Shown: in pieces, positions 35,001 through 46,986 of the stretch
How the letters are laid out: each line of letters opens with the position of its first letter
Numbering within the stretch: the first letter of the stretch is position 1
Origin: Pelecanus crispus
Taxonomy: Eukaryota > Chordata > Aves > Pelecaniformes > Pelecanidae
Direction: 5' to 3'
Length of the DNA stretch: 64,000 nt
NCBI RefSeq assembly: GCF_030463565.1
Contig: NC_134649.1
Coordinates: 33,257,044-33,321,043, forward strand
The notes under the pieces: model-generated
Databases searched by the model: none
What the model was told of the DNA's origin: nothing
The model's input: only the letters and a program-made list of their open reading frames with translations
Program-made: the position numbers and the translations under genes

Positions 35001-38000
35001 GGTTTTTTCCCTGTCCATGACTTGAGTGCTGAGCCAAGTTGAGTGTCCCACTCAGATTTTATTCAAAGACTTTCCTTTATAGGAATGCACAGAATATGAG
35101 CTGGCAGAGAGGACTTTTTTGAATAAATCGAGTCTCTTAGCAGTATTATGGAGGTATTTATTCTAACTTTGTGAAGACTGCATTGACCTTCACACTTAAT
35201 CTGCAGGACTGACATCCTTCATGTGCTGAAATTAGTTTCCAAATCTGGGGTTCTAACAGATGAATTTTTGCAGATTTCCTCAGTAATTGTCATGTTTCAG
35301 GCACTTACAGATGAATTTTTATCTTTGTTAATTGCCTAAAATGTATGTGCATTGAATGTACTTTTTGGTTTAAAACACATTTCTCTCACATATTGGATAG
35401 CTGAGTATTGTATCCTTAATTATGTTCATCCACTGGTGCTTTGTCTTCTACCGCTTAGCAATGGAAGTGCTCTTCCTTGAGACCATGGAAAGGGAGTGAT
35501 TTTCTTTTTTTCTTTTGGAACTAATAGTTGTTAAGTGCTTATGCGGTCTGCTTTGCCACCTGTAGCACTCCACAGGTTGCTCTCTAGGGCTCTGTACTGC
35601 AGATCTCAAATCTTGGTGTTGGCTCAGAGTTGTCTCTTGAACAGCATCTGAGTGAGTTCTGTGCATTCTTATTTCAAGCCAGAAGAACGAGACTGGTGGT
35701 GACTGACAAAAAGTTTAGTCATTTCACTTAAAAAGTCTAAACCAGGATACTGTACCCATTTATGTAATGTAGTTACTGTGGAGAAGCTGACAAACCAGGT
35801 ATTTCATAGTGCCATTTGTGGTGGTGTACATTTCAACTTAAAGGCTACTCAAACTAAGTTTAAAGGGTTCCTTAATCTGATGGCTGGTATGTTGCTGCTG
35901 GCAGTTTAACTCTTGCATATCACTTTCTGTTGGGCAGCCATCCGTATCACGGATGCAATAATTAAATGCCCTAGGGATTCAGAAGTAGAGGTGGGAGTTA
36001 TTTTCTTTCCATTCGAGTGCTGTATTTTATCTCACCATGCATTATACTACACGTTACTGGCAGAATATTTACTCATTCATGCTGCCTGCCTTTATACAGA
36101 GGGTAAGAACTTGCCGAGCTGTTGCCTGGGACTTGGGAGCAGCAGGAACTTCACATTCTTCCTTCATCTTCTTATCCAACTTGTAACTTCAAGCAATTGT
36201 ATTTGTGCTTTAGGATATGTAATAAAAAGTTGATAATGAAAACAGAGCAGTCTGTTCTGTCTGGTTTATTTGGCCGATAACCCCCAATATTCTTGTAGTC
36301 TGTATGCTGTAGGAAGTAGATGGAGAAAGCAGAATAATGCTGTAGAAGTGCAGAATAGTTGCATTTAAAAAACAAAGGCAAACCTGAATGCCTTGGCAAA
36401 AAACCCCGCTATGTTAAATGTTGAAGAATCAAACTAAGCAATTCTTAATAGCTTCTATTTGCAACCAGTTATAAATCACAAAGGAACTTTTTGGGACACC
36501 CTGTTGTGTGGTGTTCAAGTGAATGCTCTGGCTGTCCAGTGGCATCTGAATTAGCTGGAAACAGAGCTGTGACTTCTATATTCTCACCTGGACTTAAGGT
36601 GTAGTCTCATGGAAATTGCTTTAGCAGCTGGGTAGCACAACACGGGCTGTAAAGACAGATCTCGTAATTTGTTGAGCTAGACCTGAGTGTTTCAACATTT
36701 ATTAACCAGGCTTTCCAGTTTTAAGTGCGTTACGTGTATAGTCAGGCATATCCGGCGGTAAGTCAAATCCTTTAAGCAACTGGACTTCAGGCAGGGATTG
36801 GAAAAATTGCATAAATTGACATAACCTAAATGAAAGAAGGAAAACGTACCGTATCAGCCACATACTATGTCAGCAGAATTGTGTTAAATAGATTATTGTT
36901 TGTTTTTTCTTTGTTGTACAAATAGCTCTAATAAAAGGTTGAGTTAAAGGTGTGAGCATTGGTCCCTTTTTGTGACAAAAGGGACTCTCCTTTTCTCTGG
37001 TGAATATTTTTATGCTAATAAAAATGCACATTCACAGACAACATTTCCACATTTTCAAGGCAGAAAGGATTGCCAGGCTGTGACCTTCCAATCTGCTGTG
37101 AGGTTTTTGTTTATTTGTTTGCATAATGCCAGCAACTTACTGTATTTAACCTGATGTGAGGGGCTCTGACATAAGTTTGCTAGCGAGGCAACCTCTGCCT
37201 GCATCGGCTGTGTGCAGGGCCCCTGCGCCTGTCCTGCAGCTGGCTGCGATGACCCAACCACCTCTGTCGGTGGTGCAGGCTGGGGTGCTGCAAAGGCGTT
37301 TGCTTTGCTGCAGGTGGGGTAAGGGCTCTCTCTGCTAGAGGCACGGGGAGCACAGCTGAGGTGCTGCTATGTAAGTGCGTTATACGGATGCCTGTCTGAG
37401 TCCTGAAGTGTCTGCATGAAGAAGCAATGATTTAAAAGCCTGTAAGTAACTTCGGGGTTTGCTGGTTCAGTGCAGACAGAGCGGTGTGTGCCGGTGTTCT
37501 GCCCGCTTTGTTTGTGGGCACTGGGCAAACCCCAGGAAGCTGTCATAAACAGAGGCTTTTTTAATAAACCCTTGGAATAAAAGAAAAAATGTTTATTATT
37601 GCAATGGACTACAGTGGTGCAAGCTGGCTAACCTCCCCTGCAGGGGTGCTTGCAGTCCTGTAGTTACTTTCATTTGGAAGGTGTGGATCATGCTCCAGAG
37701 CCACACGACTTGCTGTAAGCGTGGGTTGCTATTGATGGTTACGTTCCGGATTCTCCACAGCAGATTCTTTGTCTCTTTTATATTTTCTGAGAATTTCTTT
37801 GGAAATGTAGGAACGTGTGTTCTTTAAATGCAGTTCTCTTGAGCAGTCTCAGTGTTGCTGTTGTAATGGGAGGGATGAACAACTTGGAGTTCTCTTCTGC
37901 TAAAATAGATTTAATGGAGCTGGCAGGGAAGTGGAAGGGTGGAACTGTTAGGAGTACCGGTCAGTGAGTGGAGATTGCAGTGCAGGTGTGATAGAGGAAT

Positions 38001-41000
38001 ATAGTAAGTTTTAATAATTAATCTAACTCTGGTGATAGTAGTTCCTATTTGCATATATATACATATATAATCTTCATGTTTTTTTCTCAGAGGCCGTACA
38101 GAGGCTGTTCAGATAAGAATACTGGAGCATGCTCTTGGCAGACAAAAAGGTGAAAGGGATTGCAGGAATCCGGTGCCATGTCTCCAGGAAAGCTTCCATT
38201 GCAGAGAGCGGGAGTTGAGTGTTAAGACAAACACAATTTTTGTCCTTGCAAGGACAAAGCCCAAATAAGTTGACAAGAGTAGAGACTTGGTAGAGGGAGA
38301 TTAGAAGGGTTGAAACTTCAGAAATTTTGAACACTTTTGATGAAGTAACAATTTCTCATGAAGGATATTTGGTTGTTGGTTACTGCTGTGGTCCTTGGAC
38401 AGAACGTAACTATGCAAGGCGAAGTCTGCAGCCAGGGCTGCTGAAGAAGGGTTGGTCACCACGACAGTGCACCTGTGGCATGTTACAAAAGAGCAAAATT
38501 GTACGATTTGAGTGTAAGAGACAGGTTAGAGGGTTGATAGTGGAAGGTGGTAAACTCAGACTAGATTTGGTTACAGTTGGTATAGCAACTGCAAAAAATG
38601 TGGAAACATAGCTGCCCCTGTTACTTATTTTTTAAATACAGGAATAATACAGGAAGGTTTTGCTTCTGTTTTGGAGCACCCAATATGCTGTCGAGATGGC
38701 CTAAAGAAAATGTTGATGATCATACCTACAATAAAGGGTGATTGAATGATCTGTTTATTTTTGATAAATCCTTATAGAAGCAAACAAATAAGCTCCTGTT
38801 TCCAGACCCACTGTTCCATACCAGCGTGTAAAAAGTAATGCTTTAAAGAACTGCAAGTCAGCCAAAGGTTTCTGTTCTCCACATTGGACAGGATAATTTC
38901 TTCAACAGCTGTGATTTTAGTGAAATCAGTAGTATTTTTAATACTTTGTTCTAGAAGCATCAAACTTTATTCTGCCTATCTGCAGTCTACTTTCTGGGCC
39001 TTGCAGCGCTGTCTTGGAAAGATTTGGAGTGCGCTAACAGTGCTGAGCCAAGGCCTTTGTGGGCAGGTAGTTTTCTTTCCTGCAGAAGCCACTGGAATTG
39101 TTTTTTGCTCATCATAGAACAGCAGTTAAAATGGCTTGAAAATTGGAATTCCAGCATAAATTAGAGATTGTGAAAAGTTTCCCACTTCATCTTTTGTTTG
39201 TGGAGGGTCAGATACTGGGAAGGTATATGCCTGTGAAATGCTTACTTGTTTATACAGCTGAAAGTTAGAAAATATCTAGGTGTTATCCAGGCTTCCAGCT
39301 TTTAGTGACTAAATAAGAGAAGACAAAATTACAAGAAAGGTCTTAAACCTATTTTGACTCTAAAAGACTTAGAGAACTAGGAGCTTGCATGAAGTATTAG
39401 GACTCTGGAGAACCTTTCTTCGAGAAGTAGGACCTCTGCCAAGGGTTCCAGCAGGGAGAAGGACAGGAGGATAGGGCAAGAGGGAAAGATGTAGAAGTAC
39501 ATATGTATAATACTTTTCTTCCCAATAAAATAATTTTAATATCCTGTCTGACATCTGTGTACTGTCCCTTCTGGTGCTGTGGGTACGGAAGAACAGTTAA
39601 TGGGCACTTAGAGAAGCAGTGATGTGGTTGTTGAATCACAAAACATGAGAAGTGAGCATTGTACTCCATGTGGCAGGTTAGACGGAGGTTGGTTTTGTGC
39701 CTGCCCTGCTCTTGCATGGTGTGAATGGAGTTAAAAAATCCTTGAGTGGGGGAGAGGAGAGCGAGCAAAGCATTGGCGGCTTGCACGCTCCTGCGGCAGT
39801 GTGGCTTTGTGCGGTTTTGGTGAGTCGCTTACCCGAGTGTAGCAGAACTGATCACACGGACATTTGCTGATCTGTGAATTTTAAACAGTTCCTTACCATC
39901 GCAGATATTAGAGATTTCTTACACTGAATGCTGTTCTGAATATTTGTTTGCTTTTGCCTCTCTCAGTCCTGATTTCAAGGGTGAGATTTTTTGAAAGGAG
40001 GCAAATATCTGCTGCTGTGGCCTGATGGAGGTGGTTGCTGATTTGCTCTGGCAGGTAATCAGCTGTATCCTTCCACTGAGTTGGCAGCAGTGTCTAGCCA
40101 GAGTCTGTGACGTTTTCCCCCGAAAGGATATGGCTGTTTTAAGGAAATGTGCTGACCCTAATTTGGGGGGTTTGGGTGTTTCTGTACTGCAAGTGCATTG
40201 CTACAAAAGAGTGAATAAAACTTGCACTGGATAGCTTGAAAGTTAATTTTCTCCAGCACTGTTAATTTTGGTTCTGATTGAGAAATTTGCTTACTAGGTA
40301 TCTGATTTTTTTTGTGCTGAAAATACTAAGTAATGGTACTCCAAACTACTGTGATACGAAACTCACCAGTATACCTGTAATGGTTTTCATAAAAATGTTT
40401 ATGAGGAATCAAGTGCTACACATTATAAGTGGACTGAAATAAAGTTGGCTCCTACCTGAATAGTTTATTATGTTGCGTTCTGTTTGTGCTATAGATCTTT
40501 ATTTTTAAAAAATAAATTCTACTGGAATTTAAAACACTTCAACTTAAGTTGTCGTCCTAGACAGTCCTTTCCATTTTTTTACTTTCGCCTATCAGTTGAT
40601 GGGTTGGCAGAGGCTCAGTCAGGCTGGGTGGAGTCTCGTTGTCCTTGGAGAGGGTGCAAGTGTGTTTTCCAAAGGCCTGATGTTCTCTGCCTGGCTTATC
40701 TCCTAGGGTAAAGGACCCAGTGCAACTGCATTTCAGCTAGCTTAGATCTGCTTATATGTTGATAAGGTGTGTGGCCTGCAAGTACCCAGTCGCATACAAA
40801 TCCCGATTCAAACATGCCCCCCTTCTCCCCCGGAGCCACTATCTCATCTTCTTGTAGCAAAAGGGGCAGCTGATGCCTATATTCATGATTGACTACAGTG
40901 GTGGTAGATTAGGAAACAGGTTAAAAAAAAAAGCTTGAAGTTGTCTTTTGCAGGCTGTGGAAATTTCTTATTTCTGCAGTAATAATAAAAGCAGAGGACA

Positions 41001-44000
41001 AGTGAGCATCTGGAACTGGCCGCAGGCTGTAACTGCAGCTGTGTGCTGCAGCGTCAGGAGTAAGGCTTGAGAGGGTCCGTGCCTCTGCGTTTCAGAGCTC
41101 CGTCCACTGCAATGGCAGGATTGGGCCTGCTGGCATGTAGTGTTGGTGCAGTCTTCTCTCTGTGAAGGAAAAGTCTCTCCTTCCAGCTAATTTTGTCATA
41201 AGAGTTCTAGATCTTAACTACAGAAGAGCTTTTATGATGAACTTTTGCATTAGTAAGATGAATTGGGAATATTCACTGGAAGGGTCACTAAGTTAAAATG
41301 TATGAGGAAGCACAGGAATGACTGGTTGTTTCCTATTTATAACTGTACACTGGGAAGGGGTTGTTGCTGCTGCTACTGGGCGCTCATCTGTACTTGTTGT
41401 GTACTTCACATTGTCCTTTCTAAATGTTTTTCAGACACAAGTTTGTAGTAGAGGGGTGCTTTTGTCCTGAATAGTTTTTCTTTCTGAAATGCCAACAAGA
41501 ATCTCCACTGCAAACACTGGACCTAATTAGAGGATGTGCTGAACAGGACACTGTTTATGCCATAGCTGCGAGTCCTACAATAAAGCATTTGTTACAAAAC
41601 GTCTTTAGGTGAAGTGCATGTGCCATTTCCCTTCATAGGGAACACATAATTAGTATTTCCCTGAAGTGAAAAAGCACAGGTCTGTGTGTGAATGGCCATA
41701 GGGACCAGGAGGACATTTACCCCCTCTCCTCCTGCCTCCAGGGTCTGGTCCAAGAATAACACAATTAAGACCTTTAGCTTTTCTTGTTGTGTTAGCAGTA
41801 GATTGATCTTGGTATTCAGTGGCAGAGTTGTACGTTTCAGGCACTGAAGAACCCCTTCCCTGCTCTGACAGACCTCTGCAACAGGTTTGCTGCCTGCCTG
41901 TGCAGGGTGAAGCTCAATATGGTAGACACAGGGTTTTGAAATAGATTATACTGGATGCCTTTGCATGAAGGAATTTGCTGAAACCTGATCCTTTCTGTAG
42001 CTTTTTCCCCAGTCTGTAGGGGTGTCTCATGTCCCCATTGTCTCATGTGCCTTTGTTTTAAAATAATATTAAGCTTCAGACACCAGCTGATTTACTTTAA
42101 TTCAACATCCAACTTATGTTTGATTTCTTTTCATATTCAAGTGAGCCATCTGGCTTTAATGAACTGTAACTGTTTTTAATGCTGCCTCCAGTTGCTAACA
42201 TCTGAATATTTCGTGTGTTGAAAGGAGGTTTGAAATGCAGAAGTGAGACTGAAGAGTCCAAAGTATTTCCAAATCAGCTCTGTTCCAGCAGCACTTGTGC
42301 TCCCCTCCCCTCGAGATTTATCAAAAGATAATCTTTGGGGTGCCAGACTGTAAGCATCAGCCACGGCGGGTGTTAATTACAAGTACTCTCAATTTTGTGT
42401 ACATAAAACACCAGAGCTGCTTATGAAATCCTGAATTACTACCCAACTTGACTTCGGCAGAATATCAATCAACTTCAACAGGAGCTGTCAGTATTTGGCA
42501 TCTTTTAAATAAACAGCCTCTTTTGTGTTTAGTTTTGGGGTTGGGTTTTTTTTTGTGTGGGTGGGTGTGTTAAATATTTTGATCTTGCAAAAAAAGATTA
42601 AGTTAGTTTTACATCACCTAGTTTAGTTATAGAAGTTAATTGAGAGCTGGATCCCATAAACTGAAAATATCTCCATTGCAATTAAATTCTGAGGGTACTT
42701 TGCCAGGGCTATGCTATTGGAAACCAGTGGCATATCCCCAGATTTGTTGGACTACACGCTTCGCTTGGCGTTTTTCACAGCGTTGCCTTTGTTTTGGCTT
42801 AGCAGTGTGACAGCTGATAGACTTACGATAGGCTATTGCAAAGAAATATTTTGATTAATGATTAAAAAGTATTTTGCTGGTTAGTTCTTCACTGTGTGCC
42901 AAGCATTGTGCAGGTTGCCAGTGACATCATCTTCCAGCATTACTTCATAAAGGATAGAATAAATGGAAGCTTAGACTGTCAGTCTGTCTACAGGGGGAAA
43001 GTCTTCAGCAAGGGTAGGCTGGGAACTTGTGGTTGCATTCGCTTACCCTGCACTGCTTTGCCCTGAGAGCGTGGAAGAAGGTATGTAAGGAACCAATGGA
43101 GATTGTTAGAGATTGGTACCTGTGCTTGATTTCTCAGTAATTTTCTCATAGAGAGACAGAGCTGAATTGGGAGTTAACTTGTGACCTTGTAGGTATATGC
43201 TGAGCACAGGCTTTCTGAGCTGGAGAGGAGTAGGTTCTGCAGTGTAGCAGAAATTGGCAGCTCAGTTCCCTTCCAGACGCATTCCTGAAGCTATAATGAA
43301 TAAAACCATATTAATATCTTCTACACAGTAGATTTTTGTGGCATTAAGCTACCATTCAGTAGGACCTCTCAATGATACCTCTTGCTACTCTTAAAAATTT
43401 TTATGCTCACATGTAATGAAAATTTTTAAAGTTGGCTGTATTTTTGATTGTACTTGAGAACTTCCTACATCACTGAGCACTGTTGGTGAATATTTCTTCC
43501 ATTCTATTCAAGTTTGTTTTATTTGTGTGTGAATGAAGCTACCAGTGTTGTGTACAGGAGATTTCAGCCAGGCTTTTCAGTGCTTTGCACTGCAGTTCCC
43601 TAAAATTCATGCCAAAAAGTGTAGCTTGGTATGCCAGTACAACTTTGGCATCTTGCTTTCAGTTGAAGTGTAACTCAAGTTTGGTTTGACTTGTGTGATA
43701 TTGCCAGCTACCAAGCCTGGATGCTCCACAGACATGCTCAGGACGTTTGCAGCCTGCTACACAGCATTTCATAATTAAGCTATGGAAATCCTCCACAAAG
43801 TGGAATTATGGTACTTCGGGAAGGTTTGCAGGTTTTTCCCCCCTTTCTTTTCTTTCCATGTTCTCTGTGTCTAAATGGTGGAGGCATGTCTTGATTAACT
43901 TGCTTTGCATGGGGACCGTGGGAGCCTAAAGATACTGCTGTCAGCAGGGACAGTGATATTGCCCTTTCTGGTGACAGCCACAGGTGTCTGTGCAGTCCTC

Positions 44001-44072
44001 GTGCCTGGGATTATGGGAGCTGTTGTGCCTGGGATTACAGGAGTTGTTGTGCCTGGGATTACGTGAGCTGCC
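44001..44072 (+). repeat. 24-bp minisatellite, three copies
   Basis: Three tandem units starting GTGCCTGGGATTA at 44001, 44025 and 44049, with a few substitutions between copies (for example TTATGGGAG, TTACAGGAG, TTACGTGAG). The period is 24 bp, so the repeat stays open in every frame and creates a spurious minus-strand frame. Confidence 0.85.
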
Positions 44073-45287
44073 TTCTCTGTTCACTCTGAGAGACCGCTGA
44101 GGAACTGGGCAGGCAAGCTGGCAGAAGCAGTCACTCTCCCACCTAAGCTTCCCTGTAATAGAACTACTTCTTAAAAATACTTCAATTTTTAACAAAATGA
44201 TTTTCAAAGGAAAAAATATTTAGTTAGAATTTTTCAGACCAGCTGTAGTTCACAAGCTGCTTATTTGAATGACAATACAAATGCAACTGTGGCCTGCATA
44301 AAGCTGCTTAAGGTCTACTTGCAGTTGTGGTGGGATGGAACATGCCCTTTCAGAGAGAGAAGGGCTGTGTAGTGTCTTAGTCATTTGTAGTTACCATGTA
44401 TGTCTAGTCCAGTTATACCTTCAGAAGTGAAATCATGGTTGCACCTTTAGAAGCGGTATCATATTGGAAAATCTGTCATTTGTGATACTAATTTTGAAGT
44501 AAGATTTTTGTGTTTCCATCTGTTACACAACTTGCATTTCTTACAGATTTGTCTATGCTGTAGTAGAAAAGACCCCACTTAAAAAATAGGTTGACTTCTT
44601 TAACCTTAAAAAAAAAAAAAAATACCCTCCCACAAAACCTCTCTAACAATTATTGCGTAGTCTCCATAGACATTATTGGTATACTAAACTAATTAAAAAA
44701 AATGAAGACTTTTCAAATGTGTAGGGCTTCCCGTTTTAAAACCATAGTTATTCAAAATGTGTTTAGGTGGGAAGTCCAGCCTATGTTCTTTAAAACCCGA
44801 TTTTTAGTCCTCTACATTATTTCTGGTATCTTTCTGATAAAGAAAAAACAGGTGCTTTCCAAACGTTCAACAAGAATGCAAAGGGTATTTGAAGATTATC
44901 TTTTTTTTTAAAGAATTTTTAAGCCAATAATCTTGGTTTTGGGGCCCCCTCATGCCCCATCTCATTGATTTATATAAAGTTGTCAGTCAAAGTGTGATAT
45001 TAATAAAGAAACATGTAACCTCGGCTTCTATTTACTATACAACTTTGCTTTAGTGGAGAATTTTGTAAGGGAAAAATACTCGCAGTGCATTGCCAGTGCA
45101 GTGAACTAGTAGGCTTGCTTTAGACCTGTCCTTCCTTGGTTTCTGCCATTAATAATGAAATAATTATTTAATTGCTCATAGGAATAGGTTTGACAGTTAC
45201 GGCTTCTCATCACAAAATGTTTAGGAGTATATTTCTGCTCTTTTTTGTTACTTTTATTTATTTTTCTTCCTTTTTTTCTTTTTTTTT

Positions 45288-45371
45288 AACCTGGTAGTTT
45301 TTTTCCTTTTTTTTTAACCTGGTAGGTTAAAAAAAAGGTTAAAAAAACCTGGTAGGTTAAAAAAAAGGTTA
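45288..45371. repeat. 30-bp tandem repeat built of hairpins
   Basis: The unit AACCTGGTAGGTT plus A8 and GGTT occurs at 45316-45340 and 45346-45370, with a partial first copy (AACCTGGTAG) at 45288. Each unit is itself an inverted repeat (AACC...GGTT). At 45305-45338 the arms CC-T9-AACC and GGTT-A8-GG pair around a 5-nt loop. Confidence 0.8.
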
Positions 45372-46554
45372 TTTTTCCCCTGATACACATCTGGGCAGGA
45401 ATACCTTCAGCTTGCACAGCTATAAACTGCTCTGTGTGCACGTGCACATGTGTGTAGTAAAATGAAGGTGTGAAAACCAGCCAGTTTCAGGGCAGTTGTT
45501 TTACATGTGCCATTCTCAGATGTTCTGCAGGGCAATAGTTTCTGGTTTGGGGCAACAGAATAAGACGCTAAACGGTTCAGCCATCTACATTTGTACAGCC
45601 TCTGTATTTGCAGGGCAGATTTGTCAAAACAGACTGCAAAATTTTCTTATTGTGGTGTCTCCAAAACAATTCAGGACTCCATTGGCAGAGATGAGTATTA
45701 AGAGAGTAGAGAGGGGCTGTGTCCCTTGGTGATGAAGGCGACACTTAAGAAATTTGGTGAGTGGAAGGACTATATGTTCCAGGTAGGCTGGAGTTCTGTC
45801 ACTTGCTTGTTTTTTCTCATACCACAGGTTTATAATTTTAATGTAATGTAGTTAGGAGCAGTCCTCTGCTGTTGTACAGGACTACTTTTTCTTGAAGAAC
45901 TGTTGGCATAGGTGAAGTCAGTACAGACCTCTTTTAAGTATACAGAATGACAGGTGACTGTACCTGTCTTGAGTATCTCAAAACATGTTTTACCAACTAA
46001 TATAGAGTAAAATGAACTGCCATAAAAACAAAAAAAAATTAAGACTAGTAAAACATTATAAAATGAAATTGAAATAAAGTATGTATCTTGATTGTGTCTT
46101 GGTATACAAATTGTTTTTTCCACTTATATAAGAGACAACATTTTGATAAGAAATGAGCTACTGTGTCATAGCAGAACAGTTTCGCTGGTGTCTTCGAGTC
46201 CTGTTAAAGTGATGAAGTGATGGCTCCTTGGTTGAACTGTTAAGAATCTAGTACATTTAAAATGTATACATATGTTTAAACTTGTAATATAGCCATTCAA
46301 GACCAGAGCTGCAAATTGCCTGAAGCCTTGTGGAAAGCCAATTGCTAAAGTATTAGAAACCCACAGCCTGAGCAGACATTTTGTAAGCCCTATTGTGCTC
46401 TTTCTTTGACAGTGTAAGTTTGGCTTTCTTGACTTAAGACATTTTCGTTGGTCCAGGTGACAAAGGAGCTGGATTTCTGTTTTGTGTTGTTCCTAAGCCA
46501 TGACTTGGTTAGTTCCCTGCTTCTTTAGCCTTGTGAAGGGTTGGAGGAGCTTTT

Positions 46555-46577
46555 GGGGGGGGGGGGGTGGGGGGTGG
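46555..46577 (+). repeat. G-rich tract
   Basis: G13, T, G6, T, GG, about 280 bp before the start-codon exon. It can form a quadruplex, and G runs near an exon may influence splicing. Confidence 0.65.
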
Positions 46578-46849
46578 ATTTGTTGCGGGGCTGAAGAGAT
46601 GTTGAAAGTCAGCTTTACAGTTGGCTGATTTAGGAAATACTGTTTCTTCTAGAATCAGTTTGGTCTGCAGATGCAGGGTGTGGAATAGCTAAACATACAT
46701 AAACACACAGTGAGATGCCCTTGTTTGCTTTAAGGTTTTTGGCTTATTGCTGGAGTGATGTTTTTAATGTATCTTAAAAGTAGTTAAAATCTGATAAAGA
46801 TTTTCTTATCAGTTGTTCCTTTCAGGTTTTTTTCAGGATCACTTCTTGA

Positions 46850-46939
46850 ATGTCCTGGCCGCCAGTAGAATCAAAGGCAACTCATGACCACCAAACCGTG
46901 ACAGCCTTGGATTCCCCTGCTTCTGGCTGCTCAAAATAA
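46850..46939 (+). promoter_or_regulatory. upstream ORF 1 in the SFMBT1 leader
   Basis: An ATG at 46850 opens a 29-codon frame that ends in TAA at 46937-46939, 19 nt before the SFMBT1 start codon. It is in a different frame from SFMBT1, and its start context is weak (T at -3), so leaky scanning is expected. Such uORFs commonly lower translation of the main frame. Whether this one does so is inference. Confidence 0.5.
46884..46901 (+). promoter_or_regulatory. upstream ORF 2, five codons
   Basis: ATG ACC ACC AAA CCG followed by TGA, lying inside uORF 1 but in the same frame as SFMBT1. Its TGA is the stop that closes the SFMBT1 frame upstream. The start context is weak (C at -3). Confidence 0.4.
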
Positions 46940-46958
46940 CCACTGGGCTACTGTGGAG

Positions 46959-46986
46959 ATGAATGGAGAACAGCAGTATGATGCAG
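46959..46986 (+). CDS. SFMBT1: SFMBT1 coding exon 1: start codon and first 9 codons
   Basis: The start codon and nine codons, MNGEQQYDA, plus the first base of codon 10 (D). Three things support this start. The MNGEQQ N-terminus is the one I recall for vertebrate SFMBT1. An in-frame TGA at 46899-46901 closes the frame upstream. The donor AG|GTAATA at 46986/46987 leaves phase 1, which the acceptor at 53404 completes exactly to GAT (Asp). The initiation context has G at -3 and A at +4, which is adequate but not optimal. The segment is only 28 nt of coding sequence at the end of a mostly untranslated exon, so an ORF search misses it. Confidence 0.93.

Larger units (their letters stand above)
32076..46836 (+). 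other. SFMBT1 first intron, part 3
   Basis: AT-rich intron up to the acceptor of the start-codon exon. It holds the 24-bp minisatellite, the hairpin tandem repeat and a G-rich tract listed separately. Open frames such as 32899-33333 (-), 39397-39786 (-) and 38327-38611 (+) show no domain I recognise. A further 5' UTR exon could lie here unseen. Confidence 0.55.
46837..46958 (+). other. SFMBT1: SFMBT1 5' UTR part of the start-codon exon
   Basis: Untranslated leader preceding the ATG at 46959. Two acceptors are possible: TTTTTTTCAG ending at 46836 and CCTTTCAG ending at 46825, only 11 nt apart. I prefer the one at 46836 because of its longer uninterrupted T tract, but both may be used. The leader holds two upstream ATGs (46850 and 46884), described separately, and the in-frame stop that fixes the main start. 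Confidence 0.7.

Noticed and set aside
43941..44207. Minus-strand frame with repeated Asn-Pro-Arg-His units
   Set aside because: It is produced by the 24-bp minisatellite, whose length is a multiple of three.
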